Assembly (NCBI GenBank): GCA_020025755.1
Contig: JAHHRO010000003.1
Coordinates: forward strand, 1-64,000
DNA from: Butyricicoccus sp.
GTDB taxonomy: Bacteria; Bacillota; Clostridia; Oscillospirales; Butyricicoccaceae
Direction: 5' to 3'
DNA length: 64,000 nt
The position numbers were made by a program, and so were the translations under genes. Positions within the stretch are counted from its first letter, which is position 1; the number at the start of each line of letters is the position of its first letter. Shown here piece after piece: positions 45,109 through 52,869 of this stretch. Under the pieces are notes generated by a model. That model was not told the DNA's origin. It ran no database searches and worked only from the letters and a program-made list of their open reading frames with translations.

Positions 45109-45837
45109 ATGAGAATCATTGCTGCAAAGGATTACAATGATATGAGCCGCAAGGCGGCAAATATCATTTCTGCTCAGGTCATTCTGAAGCCTGACTGTGT
45201 GCTGGGACTTGCAACCGGTTCCTCACCCGTTGGAACCTACAAGCAGCTCATCGAATGGCACAAGAAGGGTGATCTGGACTTCTCCGAAGTCAAGACTGCC
45301 AATCTGGACGAGTACCGTGGTCTGCCAAAATCCAACGACCAGAGCTATGACTACTTTATGAAGGATAATCTGTTCAATCATATCAATATCAATTTCGACA
45401 ACCTGAACATCCCGAACGGCGAGGAGCCGGACGCAGAGAAGGCTTGTGCAGATTACGACCGCATCATCGAGGAACTGGGCGGCGTGGATCTTCAGCTGCT
45501 CGGCATGGGTCATAACGGTCATATCGGCTTCAACGAACCTTCCGATGAGTTTACCAAGGGCACCAACTGTGTAGACCTTCAGGAGAGCACCATCGAGGCA
45601 AACAAACGCTTCTTTGCTTCCATTGATGATGTACCGCGTCAGGCTTACACCATGGGCATCGGCACCATCATGGCTGCCAAGAAGATCCTCGTTGTAGTGA
45701 GCGGCAAGGACAAGGCAGAGATCGTAAAGAAGGCATTCTTCGGCCCGATCACGCCTCGCGTTCCGGCTTCCATCCTCCAGCTGCATCCAGATGTAACCGT
45801 TGTTGCAGACGCAGATGCACTCTCCCTGTGTGACTAA
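45109..45837 (+). CDS. nagB: Glucosamine-6-phosphate deaminase
   Basis: A 242-residue aldose-ketose isomerase converting glucosamine-6-P to fructose-6-P and ammonia. GLATGSSPVG binds the phosphate; NLDEYRG and LLGMGHNGHIGFNEP carry the catalytic Asp, His and Glu. ATG follows AAAAGGAGAG. Its place behind PTS IIA and IIB genes indicates import of an amino sugar such as GlcNAc or GlcN; no nagA is seen here. Confidence 0.96.
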   Translation: MRIIAAKDYNDMSRKAANIISAQVILKPDCVLGLATGSSPVGTYKQLIEWHKKGDLDFSEVKTANLDEYRGLPKSNDQSYDYFMKDNLFNHININFDNLNIPNGEEPDAEKACADYDRIIEELGGVDLQLLGMGHNGHIGFNEPSDEFTKGTNCVDLQESTIEANKRFFASIDDVPRQAYTMGIGTIMAAKKILVVVSGKDKAEIVKKAFFGPITPRVPASILQLHPDVTVVADADALSLCD

Positions 45838-45851
45838 TTCCTGCAAACTTT

Positions 45852-45975
45852 TAGGGGGATCCAATCCCCCTAGATACAGAGCCGGTTCCAGTAGAAACCG
45901 GCTCTGATACCCCCGGTTTCGCGCCCGATGGCGCGGGTCGAGGGCAAAATCCAAGGCACATGTCCTTGGATTTTG
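45852..45975 (+). other. Cluster of four successive hairpins after nagB
   Basis: Hairpins at 45852-45872 (TAGGGGGAT/ATCCCCCTA), 45877-45906 (CAGAGCCGGTT/AACCGGCTCTG), 45920-45935 (CGCGCC/GGCGCG) and 45945-45975 (CAAAATCCAAGG/CCTTGGATTTTG), all perfect. A fifth, the terminator, follows at 46036. No coding frame explains them. The last hairpin is part of repeat B. Confidence 0.85.
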
Positions 45976-45999
45976 AAAATTTTAAGTCGCTTCGCTCCA
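45952..45999 (+). repeat. Dispersed repeat B, copy 1
   Basis: A 48-base segment matching 52795-52842 in the same orientation at 40 of 48 positions, counted by eye. It includes the 3' part of a perfect hairpin. Confidence 0.8.
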
Positions 46000-46035
46000 G
46001 ACGAAACTGGCACAGAGACTTTTTTGACACGCTGA

Positions 46036-46065
46036 GGGCGTTCCCATTTTGGGAACGCCCTTTTT
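46036..46065 (+). terminator. Terminator after the IIA-IIB-nagB locus
   Basis: GGGCGTTCCC / GGGAACGCCC with a five-base loop and TTTTT on the plus strand, about 200 bases past nagB. Confidence 0.9.
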
Positions 46066-46079
46066 CTGCTGTTCTCTGT

Positions 46080-47204
46080 TCATTTGATCTGCGCAATGCT
46101 GCGGTCGGTCATGAGGCTATCCAGCCCATAGCACAGCAAGATCTCATCTGCCGGATTTTCTTCCAGATATTCCGTGACCGTCTGAGACTTGAAGTAGCGC
46201 AGGTCGATCAAATCGATCCTTGCAAAGTGCTGGGTCAAAAATGGTGCAAGACAATGCGCAAACGAGTCGCGCAAGACAAGCAGTCTGCCGCCCTTGTTCC
46301 CCGTTTCAATGGTGACACGTCCATGATTGCCGTCCAAAAAGATCGGGTATTTGTCGGCTTTCTCCTGATGCTCCCAGAAAAACAGGCTATCCTGCTGTTT
46401 GGGCATTTTCATGTTTTCGTCCTGCACGGTTACAGTCACAGGTGCATCTGCCTCCCATACCTCCAAGGTATCGGGCGGTATTGCCCACAATCCGCTTTTT
46501 GCGTAGCTTGTACCATAGAAATCGGGCACCCGTGTGATCTTGTACGCACTTTTCGGGGTCGGTATACGGTCGCTTTGCGCACAGAACTGCTGATAGGCAC
46601 GATATGCGCCCTCGGTTGTCCAATGGTGATCGGTGCGGTAAAACAGCTTTTCTCGCTCAGGGTCTGTCTCGAACGCCGTTAGCAGATCGCACCACTTCGC
46701 GCTTTCTCCCAGCGTTTCGTGTATCTCCTGCAAAAGCACAGCGTCAGGATAGCTTTCATGCAGGCGCGGCAAAAAATCGTATTCGACTGCACCGGTGGTG
46801 GGAACGATCAGCGCAGCAGCCGGTTTGCCGGTCTGCTGTAAAAAGGCAGTGAGTGCGGACAGATTGCGGCGCAAAGTGCTGGTATCCTCGGCAAGCGGTG
46901 CAGCAATCAGCCAGTTTTCTTTCCCGCGATAGATCGTATTGACCGCGTTCAGTCCCTCCGCCTGCCGCAGAGCGGCATTGACCCCGATGAGGGTCTCACG
47001 CGCCGGAAAATGATCGGTCAGGTAGGTTTCCGCCTGCTCCATAAAGCGTCCGTCTGCGATATGTGCCAGCGAAACGCGCGGCGGCTTGCTCAGGACGCGT
47101 TTTTCCTTCTCCGATACGGCATCATGCGGCAGCAGCCAAAACGCTCCCTGCACTCCGACCATCACAAAGGCAAATGCACCCAGAAAAATATACTCTCGTT
47201 TCAT
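46080..47204 (-). CDS. DHHW-family, AlgX/AlgJ-like surface acylation protein
   Basis: A 374-residue protein with one N-terminal membrane anchor (about 6-24) and an extracellular body. YRTDHHWTTEGAYRAY carries the DHHW motif, and LRDSFAHCLAPFL the serine motif, of SGNH-like AlgX/AlgJ acyltransferases. Such proteins accept acetyl groups moved across the membrane by an MBOAT partner. That partner is the gene 12 bases upstream. ATG follows AAGGGGAGG. The polymer modified is unknown. Confidence 0.88.
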   Translation of the reverse strand: MKREYIFLGAFAFVMVGVQGAFWLLPHDAVSEKEKRVLSKPPRVSLAHIADGRFMEQAETYLTDHFPARETLIGVNAALRQAEGLNAVNTIYRGKENWLIAAPLAEDTSTLRRNLSALTAFLQQTGKPAAALIVPTTGAVEYDFLPRLHESYPDAVLLQEIHETLGESAKWCDLLTAFETDPEREKLFYRTDHHWTTEGAYRAYQQFCAQSDRIPTPKSAYKITRVPDFYGTSYAKSGLWAIPPDTLEVWEADAPVTVTVQDENMKMPKQQDSLFFWEHQEKADKYPIFLDGNHGRVTIETGNKGGRLLVLRDSFAHCLAPFLTQHFARIDLIDLRYFKSQTVTEYLEENPADEILLCYGLDSLMTDRSIAQIK

Positions 47205-47216
47205 GCATGCCTCCCC

Positions 47217-48581
47217 TTAAAACCGAAAGTACAGGAATGGATTGTAGCTGTTCGCCACGAACGCCGCGGTACTCAGCAGTAAAACTGCCAGACACAGCAC
47301 AAATGAAAGGGCGTCTGCCCATGCACGCGCGTGTATCCTTGCCCATAGCTTTGCGCCGAGCGGCGTACATGCCACAGCACAAACCAGTAAAAGCGGCAAA
47401 TAGGACAGTGTCACGACCTGCATGTGTTCCTGCATCGCGCCGCCTGTAAACATCGCCGCCAAATATGCGCCCAGCCTGCCTAAGTCCTCCACGGAAAACA
47501 GCACCCAGCCAACGCCTATCCCCAGCAGGGTATAGCCATGCCGCAGGATGCGCGGCAAACGGGCAAGCCGATCTTCCCCGATCCACTTTTCAAGGGACAG
47601 CAGGACAAAATAATAGATACCCCACAGGACAAAATTCCATGCCGCCCCATGCCAAAGACCGGTCAGCACCCAGACGATGAACAAGTGCACAAAGACATTG
47701 CCGCGGCGGCTGCCGCCGAGTGGGATATATACATAGTCACGAAACCAGCTGGATAACGTGATATGCCACCGCCGCCAGAACTCCGTGATGCTCTTTGCGC
47801 AGTATGGATAGCGGAAATTTTCGGGCAGATCGAATCCGAACAGCAACCCCAGTCCACGCGCCATATCCGAATATCCGCTGAAATCGAAATAGATCTGGAA
47901 TGTAAATGCAAGCACACCCAGCCACGCGCCCAAGCTGCCGCTTTCGGACAGATGTGCCGTGACCTGCTCAAACATGCCAGCAATCTGATTGGCAAGCAGA
48001 ACTTTCTTGCCCAGTCCAATGGCAATATATTGGATTCCCTGAACCCCCTGCCGCGCACTCTCCTTACGCGCAGTCAGCTGCAAGCGCAGGGTATCATAGC
48101 GCACGATCGGTCCTGCGATCAGCTGCGGAAAAAATGTGAGATATGATGCAAAGTCCACAAAGCTCTTTTCTGCCGGAACGGTCTGTCTCCAAACATCTAT
48201 CAAATAAGAAACAACCTGAAAGGTATAAAAGGATATGCCAAGCGGGAGCGCGAGCCCCAGCCTGCTGTCCATGCCTAGCGTGCCGAGTGCAAAATCTGCA
48301 TATTTAAACACAAACAGCAGTCCAAGATCCAGCACCAGCGCACCGATAAAAACCGCTGTGCGCAGGCGTTTGCGTGTAAGGCGCACGAGTGCAAGTCCAG
48401 CCGCCCAGTTGACTGCCGCCGTACCCAGAATAACAGGCACGAAAGACGGTTCGCCCCACCCATAAAAGAACAGATTTGCCGCAAGCAGGAACAGATTCCG
48501 CGCCTGCTTGGGCAGAAGATAGTACCCCAACAGCACAAGGGGCAGGAAAAAATATAAAAAGGTCAGTCCTGAAAAAATCAC
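47217..48581 (-). CDS. MBOAT O-acyltransferase, AlgI/DltB-like, GTG start
   Basis: A 454-residue polytopic membrane protein with about ten spans. The MBOAT histidine lies in GLWHGAAWNFVLWG, and LGISFYTFQ with FFPQLIAGPI are AlgI-type signatures. It passes acyl groups from the cytoplasm to a surface acceptor. The start is GTG at 48581 with AAGGGGAG overlapping the previous gene's stop. The operon SGNH-DUF4358-MBOAT-DHHW points to O-acetylation of a secreted or wall polymer. Confidence 0.93.
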   Translation of the reverse strand: MIFSGLTFLYFFLPLVLLGYYLLPKQARNLFLLAANLFFYGWGEPSFVPVILGTAAVNWAAGLALVRLTRKRLRTAVFIGALVLDLGLLFVFKYADFALGTLGMDSRLGLALPLGISFYTFQVVSYLIDVWRQTVPAEKSFVDFASYLTFFPQLIAGPIVRYDTLRLQLTARKESARQGVQGIQYIAIGLGKKVLLANQIAGMFEQVTAHLSESGSLGAWLGVLAFTFQIYFDFSGYSDMARGLGLLFGFDLPENFRYPYCAKSITEFWRRWHITLSSWFRDYVYIPLGGSRRGNVFVHLFIVWVLTGLWHGAAWNFVLWGIYYFVLLSLEKWIGEDRLARLPRILRHGYTLLGIGVGWVLFSVEDLGRLGAYLAAMFTGGAMQEHMQVVTLSYLPLLLVCAVACTPLGAKLWARIHARAWADALSFVLCLAVLLLSTAAFVANSYNPFLYFRF

Positions 48582-48596
48582 CGATCCGTGCTCCCC

Positions 48597-49073
48597 TTAT
48601 TTGAACAGCGCATCAATGGCATCTGCCGCCGCTTCATTGTCCGCAGTCACGGCATAAATGACGCAATCCCCCTCCCGACGGAACACTGCCGTTTCCAGTT
48701 TGGGTACTTCTTCCGGCTTATAATCCGAATAGCCCTCGATCCAGTTGGAATTGAAAGTTTCCAGCACCTGTGCGATGGCCTCCGCGCCTGCTTCATCCTG
48801 CGCTTTCCAAACGGAAAGCGTCTCTGCCGTTGCACCCGATCCAACGAGGGATGCGGAATCCTTGACTAGCGTATCATCCATCTCAAAAAAAAGATTGGTT
48901 TCCTCCATATTCTTTTCAATGATCTCGTCCGTGAATGTGACCTGCTGCTGCAAGTCCCCGATAACGTCCTTCGCCGCAGGCAGCTCCTTTGCTTCCTGCT
49001 TGCCGCAGCCTGTAAGTAATATGGTAAAAAGTGCCGCCCCTGCAAGGCAGTGCTGATAGGTACGATGATTCAT
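48597..49073 (-). CDS. DUF4358-type lipoprotein
   Basis: A 158-residue predicted lipoprotein, lipobox LLTGC with C23, followed by a small alpha/beta domain of the DUF4358 type. Function unknown. Its ATG overlaps the SGNH gene stop as ATGA, with GAAGGAG upstream. It lies 15 bases before the MBOAT gene, so it is probably part of the acylation machinery. Confidence 0.78.
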   Translation of the reverse strand: MNHRTYQHCLAGAALFTILLTGCGKQEAKELPAAKDVIGDLQQQVTFTDEIIEKNMEETNLFFEMDDTLVKDSASLVGSGATAETLSVWKAQDEAGAEAIAQVLETFNSNWIEGYSDYKPEEVPKLETAVFRREGDCVIYAVTADNEAAADAIDALFK

Positions 49074-49906
49074 TCCAAAACTCCTTCTGTCACATGTTGC
49101 GCAATGAGATCTGCCCATTTTTTGTTATAATCCTTCCCCGGATGGATGCCGTCAGTTGCAGCCTCCTTGGGCAAATTGCCATCTGCATCCTGCATGACGG
49201 CTGCTACATCGATATATGTAACCGATTCATCTTCCGCCAGCTTGCGCAGCAATTCATTATACTGCCGGATTCGGGTATTATTCGTATTGTCCTCATTTTT
49301 TTGAGAGACCTCTGCCGAGACTGGCAAAATGGACTGGATATACAACTTTGCGTCTGGCTGGCGTTCACGCACGGCTTTGAGCAGCTTGCGGTAATCCTCT
49401 ATAAAAACGTCCGGATATTTCCAGCCCAGTTCGTTTTCCCCAAAGGTCAAAAAGATATCTGTATACTGTTTTTCTGCCAGCTTATCGATCACAGGCTTTT
49501 CCTCGCCCAGCATGGGTTTTTCAAAGGCAGATTTTACATTGAGTCCGACGCGATAGAGACAATCCGCCCCCGGCAGAGAATTGTAAATATGAAAGCCGTC
49601 GATCTGTGAGTTTCCAAACAGCGCGACGCCCGAAAAGGGTTTCTTTTTCTCTGTATTTTCTGCCACAGGCGTTGGCGTGGTCGGCTCGCTTGGCGGCTCG
49701 CTCGGCTGTGTAGATGGCTGCTTTTCTGCTGGTTCCAGCGGCATCTGCTCGGTTCGCTCGGTATATGCGGTCTGTGTGGGATCTATATCTTTATGGTGAT
49801 AGGCAGCGGATGCGATACACGCGATCAATAATACAAAAATAGCTGCCTTCTTCCACCACTTCATTCCATCTTGTTGGCTTTCTTCAGGATTTTGCTGTAT
49901 GCCCAT
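49070..49906 (-). CDS. Membrane-anchored SGNH/GDSL-family hydrolase
   Basis: A 278-residue protein: one membrane anchor (about 20-36), a Pro/Thr/Glu-rich linker (about 45-88), then an SGNH domain. The nucleophile is S100 in LFGNSQIDG, the third block is FGENELGW and the D252-x-x-H255 pair lies in DGIHP. Likely an extracellular esterase or acetyltransferase. First gene of the acylation operon; ATG follows AGGAGTG. Confidence 0.87.
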   Translation of the reverse strand: MGIQQNPEESQQDGMKWWKKAAIFVLLIACIASAAYHHKDIDPTQTAYTERTEQMPLEPAEKQPSTQPSEPPSEPTTPTPVAENTEKKKPFSGVALFGNSQIDGFHIYNSLPGADCLYRVGLNVKSAFEKPMLGEEKPVIDKLAEKQYTDIFLTFGENELGWKYPDVFIEDYRKLLKAVRERQPDAKLYIQSILPVSAEVSQKNEDNTNNTRIRQYNELLRKLAEDESVTYIDVAAVMQDADGNLPKEAATDGIHPGKDYNKKWADLIAQHVTEGVLE

Positions 49907-49949
49907 TCTATTTTCACTCCTAATTTATTTGCAAGGTTATCCGATATTT

Positions 49950-49978
49950 AGCATACCCTTTTCCGCGTAGAAAGTCAA
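49950..49978 (-). promoter_or_regulatory. Promoter of the surface acylation operon
   Basis: Minus strand TTGACT, 17 bases, TATGCT. Confidence 0.75.
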
Positions 49979-50078
49979 TTTATCTGTAAAAATTATTACT
50001 GAATCGTAATCTTTCAAAATAGTGATACATCATACGAGGCGAAGCACACCGTATGCTGACCGCTCAAAGGCGCAAAAA

Positions 50079-50106
50079 AGCCCCAACCGCAGGCGCGATT
50101 GGGACT
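50079..50106 (-). terminator. Terminator of ptsI
   Basis: AGTCCCAA / TTGGGGCT on the minus strand, GC-rich apex, then TTTTTTG. Confidence 0.82.
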
Positions 50107-50129
50107 TTTTATCAAACAGACCTCAATTT

Positions 50130-51797
50130 TCAGCAGGAAAGCAGTTCATCAAGGATCTTATCACGGTTGGTGCGAGAATCCAGTGAACGGATCGCATTGC
50201 GCAGCGGCAGTACCGCAGAGGGAGATACCGACAGTTCATCGATACCCAGCGCAAGGAAGGTCTCGGTCAGGCTGGTATCCGCGCCGAGCTCACCGCAAAT
50301 GCCGATCCAGATGCCTGCTGCATGTGCATTGTCTGCTGCCATCTTGAGCATACGCAGAACAGCCGGATGGTGCGAATCATAGAACTTATCCAGATTGTTG
50401 CCCTGACGGTCAACCGCCAAAGTATACTGGGTCAGGTCATTGGTACCAACAGAGAAGAAGTCTACTTCCTTTGCCAGACGGTCGCTCATCATAACAGCAG
50501 ACGGGGTCTCGATCATGATGCCCAGTTCTACATAGTCTGCCATTGCAACGCCTTCAGCAGCGAGCTCCTCGCGTACATTCTTACAAATACGCTTGATCTC
50601 CTGAACCTCCCAGACAGAGGTGATCATCGGGAACATAATTGCGATCTTACCGTATGCAGAGGCGCGATACAGGGCGCGCAGCTGGCTCTTGAAGATCTCC
50701 GGACGGGTCAGGCAGATACGGATCGCACGCAGACCCATTGCCGGATTTTCCTCGTGATCCAGACCGAAATAATCTGCCTGCTTGTCTGCACCGATATCCA
50801 GTGTACGGATGATAACACGCTTGCCGCCCATGCGCTCTGCAACGGTCTTGTAAGCGATAAACTGCTCCTCCTCGGTCGGGTAGTCATTTCCCTGGAGATA
50901 CAGGAACTCGGAACGGAACAAGCCAATTCCGCCGCCATCGTTTGCCAGAACGGCGTCGATATCGTCCGGATTGCCGATATTGCAGTAAACCATAACGCTC
51001 TTGCCGTCAACTGTCTCGTTCGGCTTGCCCTTGAGCTGATCGAGCAGTTCCTTGAGCGCGCGCTCCTTGGACTGCTTGTGGGTCAGGCGATCGCGCGTCG
51101 CATCATTTGCATCAATCACGACTTCACCGGTCTGACCATCTACAAAGATCTCCTTGCCTGCAAATTCTGCCTTCAGCTGGTCGCCCACGCCGATGATCGC
51201 CGGAATGCCCATGGTACGCGCCAAGATTGCGGTATGGGAGTTACCGGAACCGCCTGCTGTCACGAAGCCAAGGATCTTGGACTTGTCAAGCTGTACGGTC
51301 TCGGACGGTGCAAGATCGTCTGCCGCCAGAATGACCGGTACATCGGAATCGATACCGCCCTGTACCACGCCGGAAAGGATACCAACCACACGGCTGGATA
51401 CGTCCTTTACGTCAGCTGCACGCGCCTGCATGTATGTATCGTCCATATTTGCAAACATTTCTGCAAACTGCTCTGCGGTATCGGAAACAGCAGCCTCTGC
51501 ATTGAGATGATCGCCCTCGATCAGTCCCTGTACGGATTCTACATAATCTGCATCATCGAGCATCATCTGGTGTGTCTCGAACAGGATGGCTGCTTCTTCG
51601 CCGACCTCGTCCATTGCTTTCTGATAGAGTGCACCCAGCTGCTCCATCGCGGTCTTGCGTGCTGTCTCAAAACGTTCCAGCTCAACTGCCGGATCTGCAT
51701 CCGTGCAGCGTGCAACCTCACCAGATGCACGGTGATAGAAGTAGAGCGGTCCAAACGCAACACCGTTGGATACACCCTTACCAGTAATCGTAATCAT
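50130..51797 (-). CDS. ptsI: PTS Enzyme I (phosphoenolpyruvate-protein phosphotransferase)
   Basis: A 555-residue soluble enzyme that takes phosphate from PEP and gives it to HPr, feeding all PTS systems here. The phospho-histidine lies in GGSGNSHTAILART; the C-terminal PEP-binding barrel has IGLFRSEFLY, the arginine in IIRTLDIGADK and the GICGELG cysteine. Slightly short of the usual 570 residues but complete. ATG follows AAGGAGAGG. It is monocistronic; ptsH is not in the window. Confidence 0.97.
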   Translation of the reverse strand: MITITGKGVSNGVAFGPLYFYHRASGEVARCTDADPAVELERFETARKTAMEQLGALYQKAMDEVGEEAAILFETHQMMLDDADYVESVQGLIEGDHLNAEAAVSDTAEQFAEMFANMDDTYMQARAADVKDVSSRVVGILSGVVQGGIDSDVPVILAADDLAPSETVQLDKSKILGFVTAGGSGNSHTAILARTMGIPAIIGVGDQLKAEFAGKEIFVDGQTGEVVIDANDATRDRLTHKQSKERALKELLDQLKGKPNETVDGKSVMVYCNIGNPDDIDAVLANDGGGIGLFRSEFLYLQGNDYPTEEEQFIAYKTVAERMGGKRVIIRTLDIGADKQADYFGLDHEENPAMGLRAIRICLTRPEIFKSQLRALYRASAYGKIAIMFPMITSVWEVQEIKRICKNVREELAAEGVAMADYVELGIMIETPSAVMMSDRLAKEVDFFSVGTNDLTQYTLAVDRQGNNLDKFYDSHHPAVLRMLKMAADNAHAAGIWIGICGELGADTSLTETFLALGIDELSVSPSAVLPLRNAIRSLDSRTNRDKILDELLSC

Positions 51798-51851
51798 GCT
51801 ATTCCTCTCCTTAAATTCATCTTTTACCCATGAACCTTATACTAGCCTAAC

Positions 51852-51934
51852 GGATGCATCGGGGTAAATTTGGCACATCTCCCCCCTGCATCCCATGCTT
51901 TTTTTATTATACTGTTTTTACGCGTCCTTGTAAA
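51852..51934 (-). promoter_or_regulatory. ptsI promoter and leader hairpin
   Basis: Minus strand TTTACA (51929-51934), 17 bases, TATAAT (51906-51911). In the leader GGATGCA-GGGGGG pairs with CCCC-TGCATCC (51852-51893). The rest of 51935-52125 is AT-rich without a recognisable feature. Confidence 0.75.
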
Positions 51935-52125
51935 CTGAAACCTCACACTTTTCCAAAGCACCTTATCCTTTTCGCGAACAAAACAGGTGTGTTTTGGATA
52001 TCTTTTGATAATATTCCATTTGTATCCTGCTTGCTTTTCTCTTAAAATCGCACTTCCCGATAAAAAATCAACTAGTTTCTGCAAATATTGTCTGGATTAT
52101 GTATCCCCTGCTCGATTCTGTGCAT

Positions 52126-52168
52126 AAAAACGCCGCCCTTCCCTGCCGATCGTGCAGGAAAGGGCGGC
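52126..52168 (-). terminator. Terminator of the 155-residue protein gene
   Basis: GCCGCCCTT / AAGGGCGGC (52132-52168) with an inner CCTGC/GCAGG, then TTTTTATG on the minus strand. Confidence 0.9.
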
Positions 52169-52179
52169 ACACGCATGCG

Positions 52180-52647
52180 TTATGCAGCCTTGATAAGCCC
52201 CTGCTCTGCGCCGTACCGCGCCGCGATCTGCAGCACGCTGCGGAGCACTTCCGGATTTTTCACGGTATACATCCAATGCAGTCCAAATGTATCTTGCCAA
52301 GGTGTGATCTGTGCCACGATGCTGTCATCCTCAAATAGGAACAGATTTACGAACATCTGCTTTCCAAACACCAGATTGAGATACAGCTTCTGCTCTTTTC
52401 CCGGAAACGGACCTTGCAGCCGGGAGCCATCCTCAGGGATCCATGAGATCCGCGCCTTTGTAAAGGCATCGATCACGGCAGTTTTTTCCGAATCCGGCAA
52501 TTCGAGGATCTCATACTGCAAGCTCGCCTCCAAAGACAGTTTTTCCGCACGCTCCGCGCTAAAAAACGGCAGTGATCTTGTGGCAAACATAAAAAACATA
52601 AAAATGATGCCAACCGTAACAGCGATCCATAAAAACTGTTTTTTCAT
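52180..52647 (-). CDS. Single-span exported protein of unknown function
   Basis: A 155-residue protein with one N-terminal hydrophobic segment (about 5-24) without a lipobox and a soluble extracellular remainder. No family recognised. It is an independent gene: promoter TTGCAA-17-TATACT at 52688-52716, terminator at 52132-52168. The ATG at 52647 gives a normal signal-anchor; GGAGGAAG is somewhat distant (about 11 bases), and an ATG seven codons upstream is the alternative. Confidence 0.65.
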   Translation of the reverse strand: MKKQFLWIAVTVGIIFMFFMFATRSLPFFSAERAEKLSLEASLQYEILELPDSEKTAVIDAFTKARISWIPEDGSRLQGPFPGKEQKLYLNLVFGKQMFVNLFLFEDDSIVAQITPWQDTFGLHWMYTVKNPEVLRSVLQIAARYGAEQGLIKAA

Positions 52648-52687
52648 AACGTTTCTATCTTCCTCCATCATCTTAAATGATAGTAGA

Positions 52688-52716
52688 AGTATAACCCACC
52701 AAAGCACAGATTGCAA
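52688..52716 (-). promoter_or_regulatory. Promoter of the 155-residue protein gene
   Basis: Minus strand TTGCAA, 17 bases, TATACT. Confidence 0.72.
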
Positions 52717-52794
52717 GACACACCGCCGACTTTTTGAGCCTTATGCTACGCTCTCCTTTGGCAGAGATCCTGTATTCCTGTTATCTTACAAATA

Positions 52795-52842
52795 CAAGGT
52801 GTATGTCCTTGGATTTTGAAGATTTGGGGTCGCTTTGCTCCA
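52795..52842 (+). repeat. Dispersed repeat B, copy 2
   Basis: Second copy of the 48-base segment at 45952-45999 (40 of 48 positions, counted by eye). It lies between the 155-residue protein promoter and the polC 3' end. Only the inner CAAGG/CCTTG stem of the copy 1 hairpin is kept. Confidence 0.8.
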
Positions 52843-52869
52843 ATAAAAAAACAGCGAAAAGCCTTTTTC

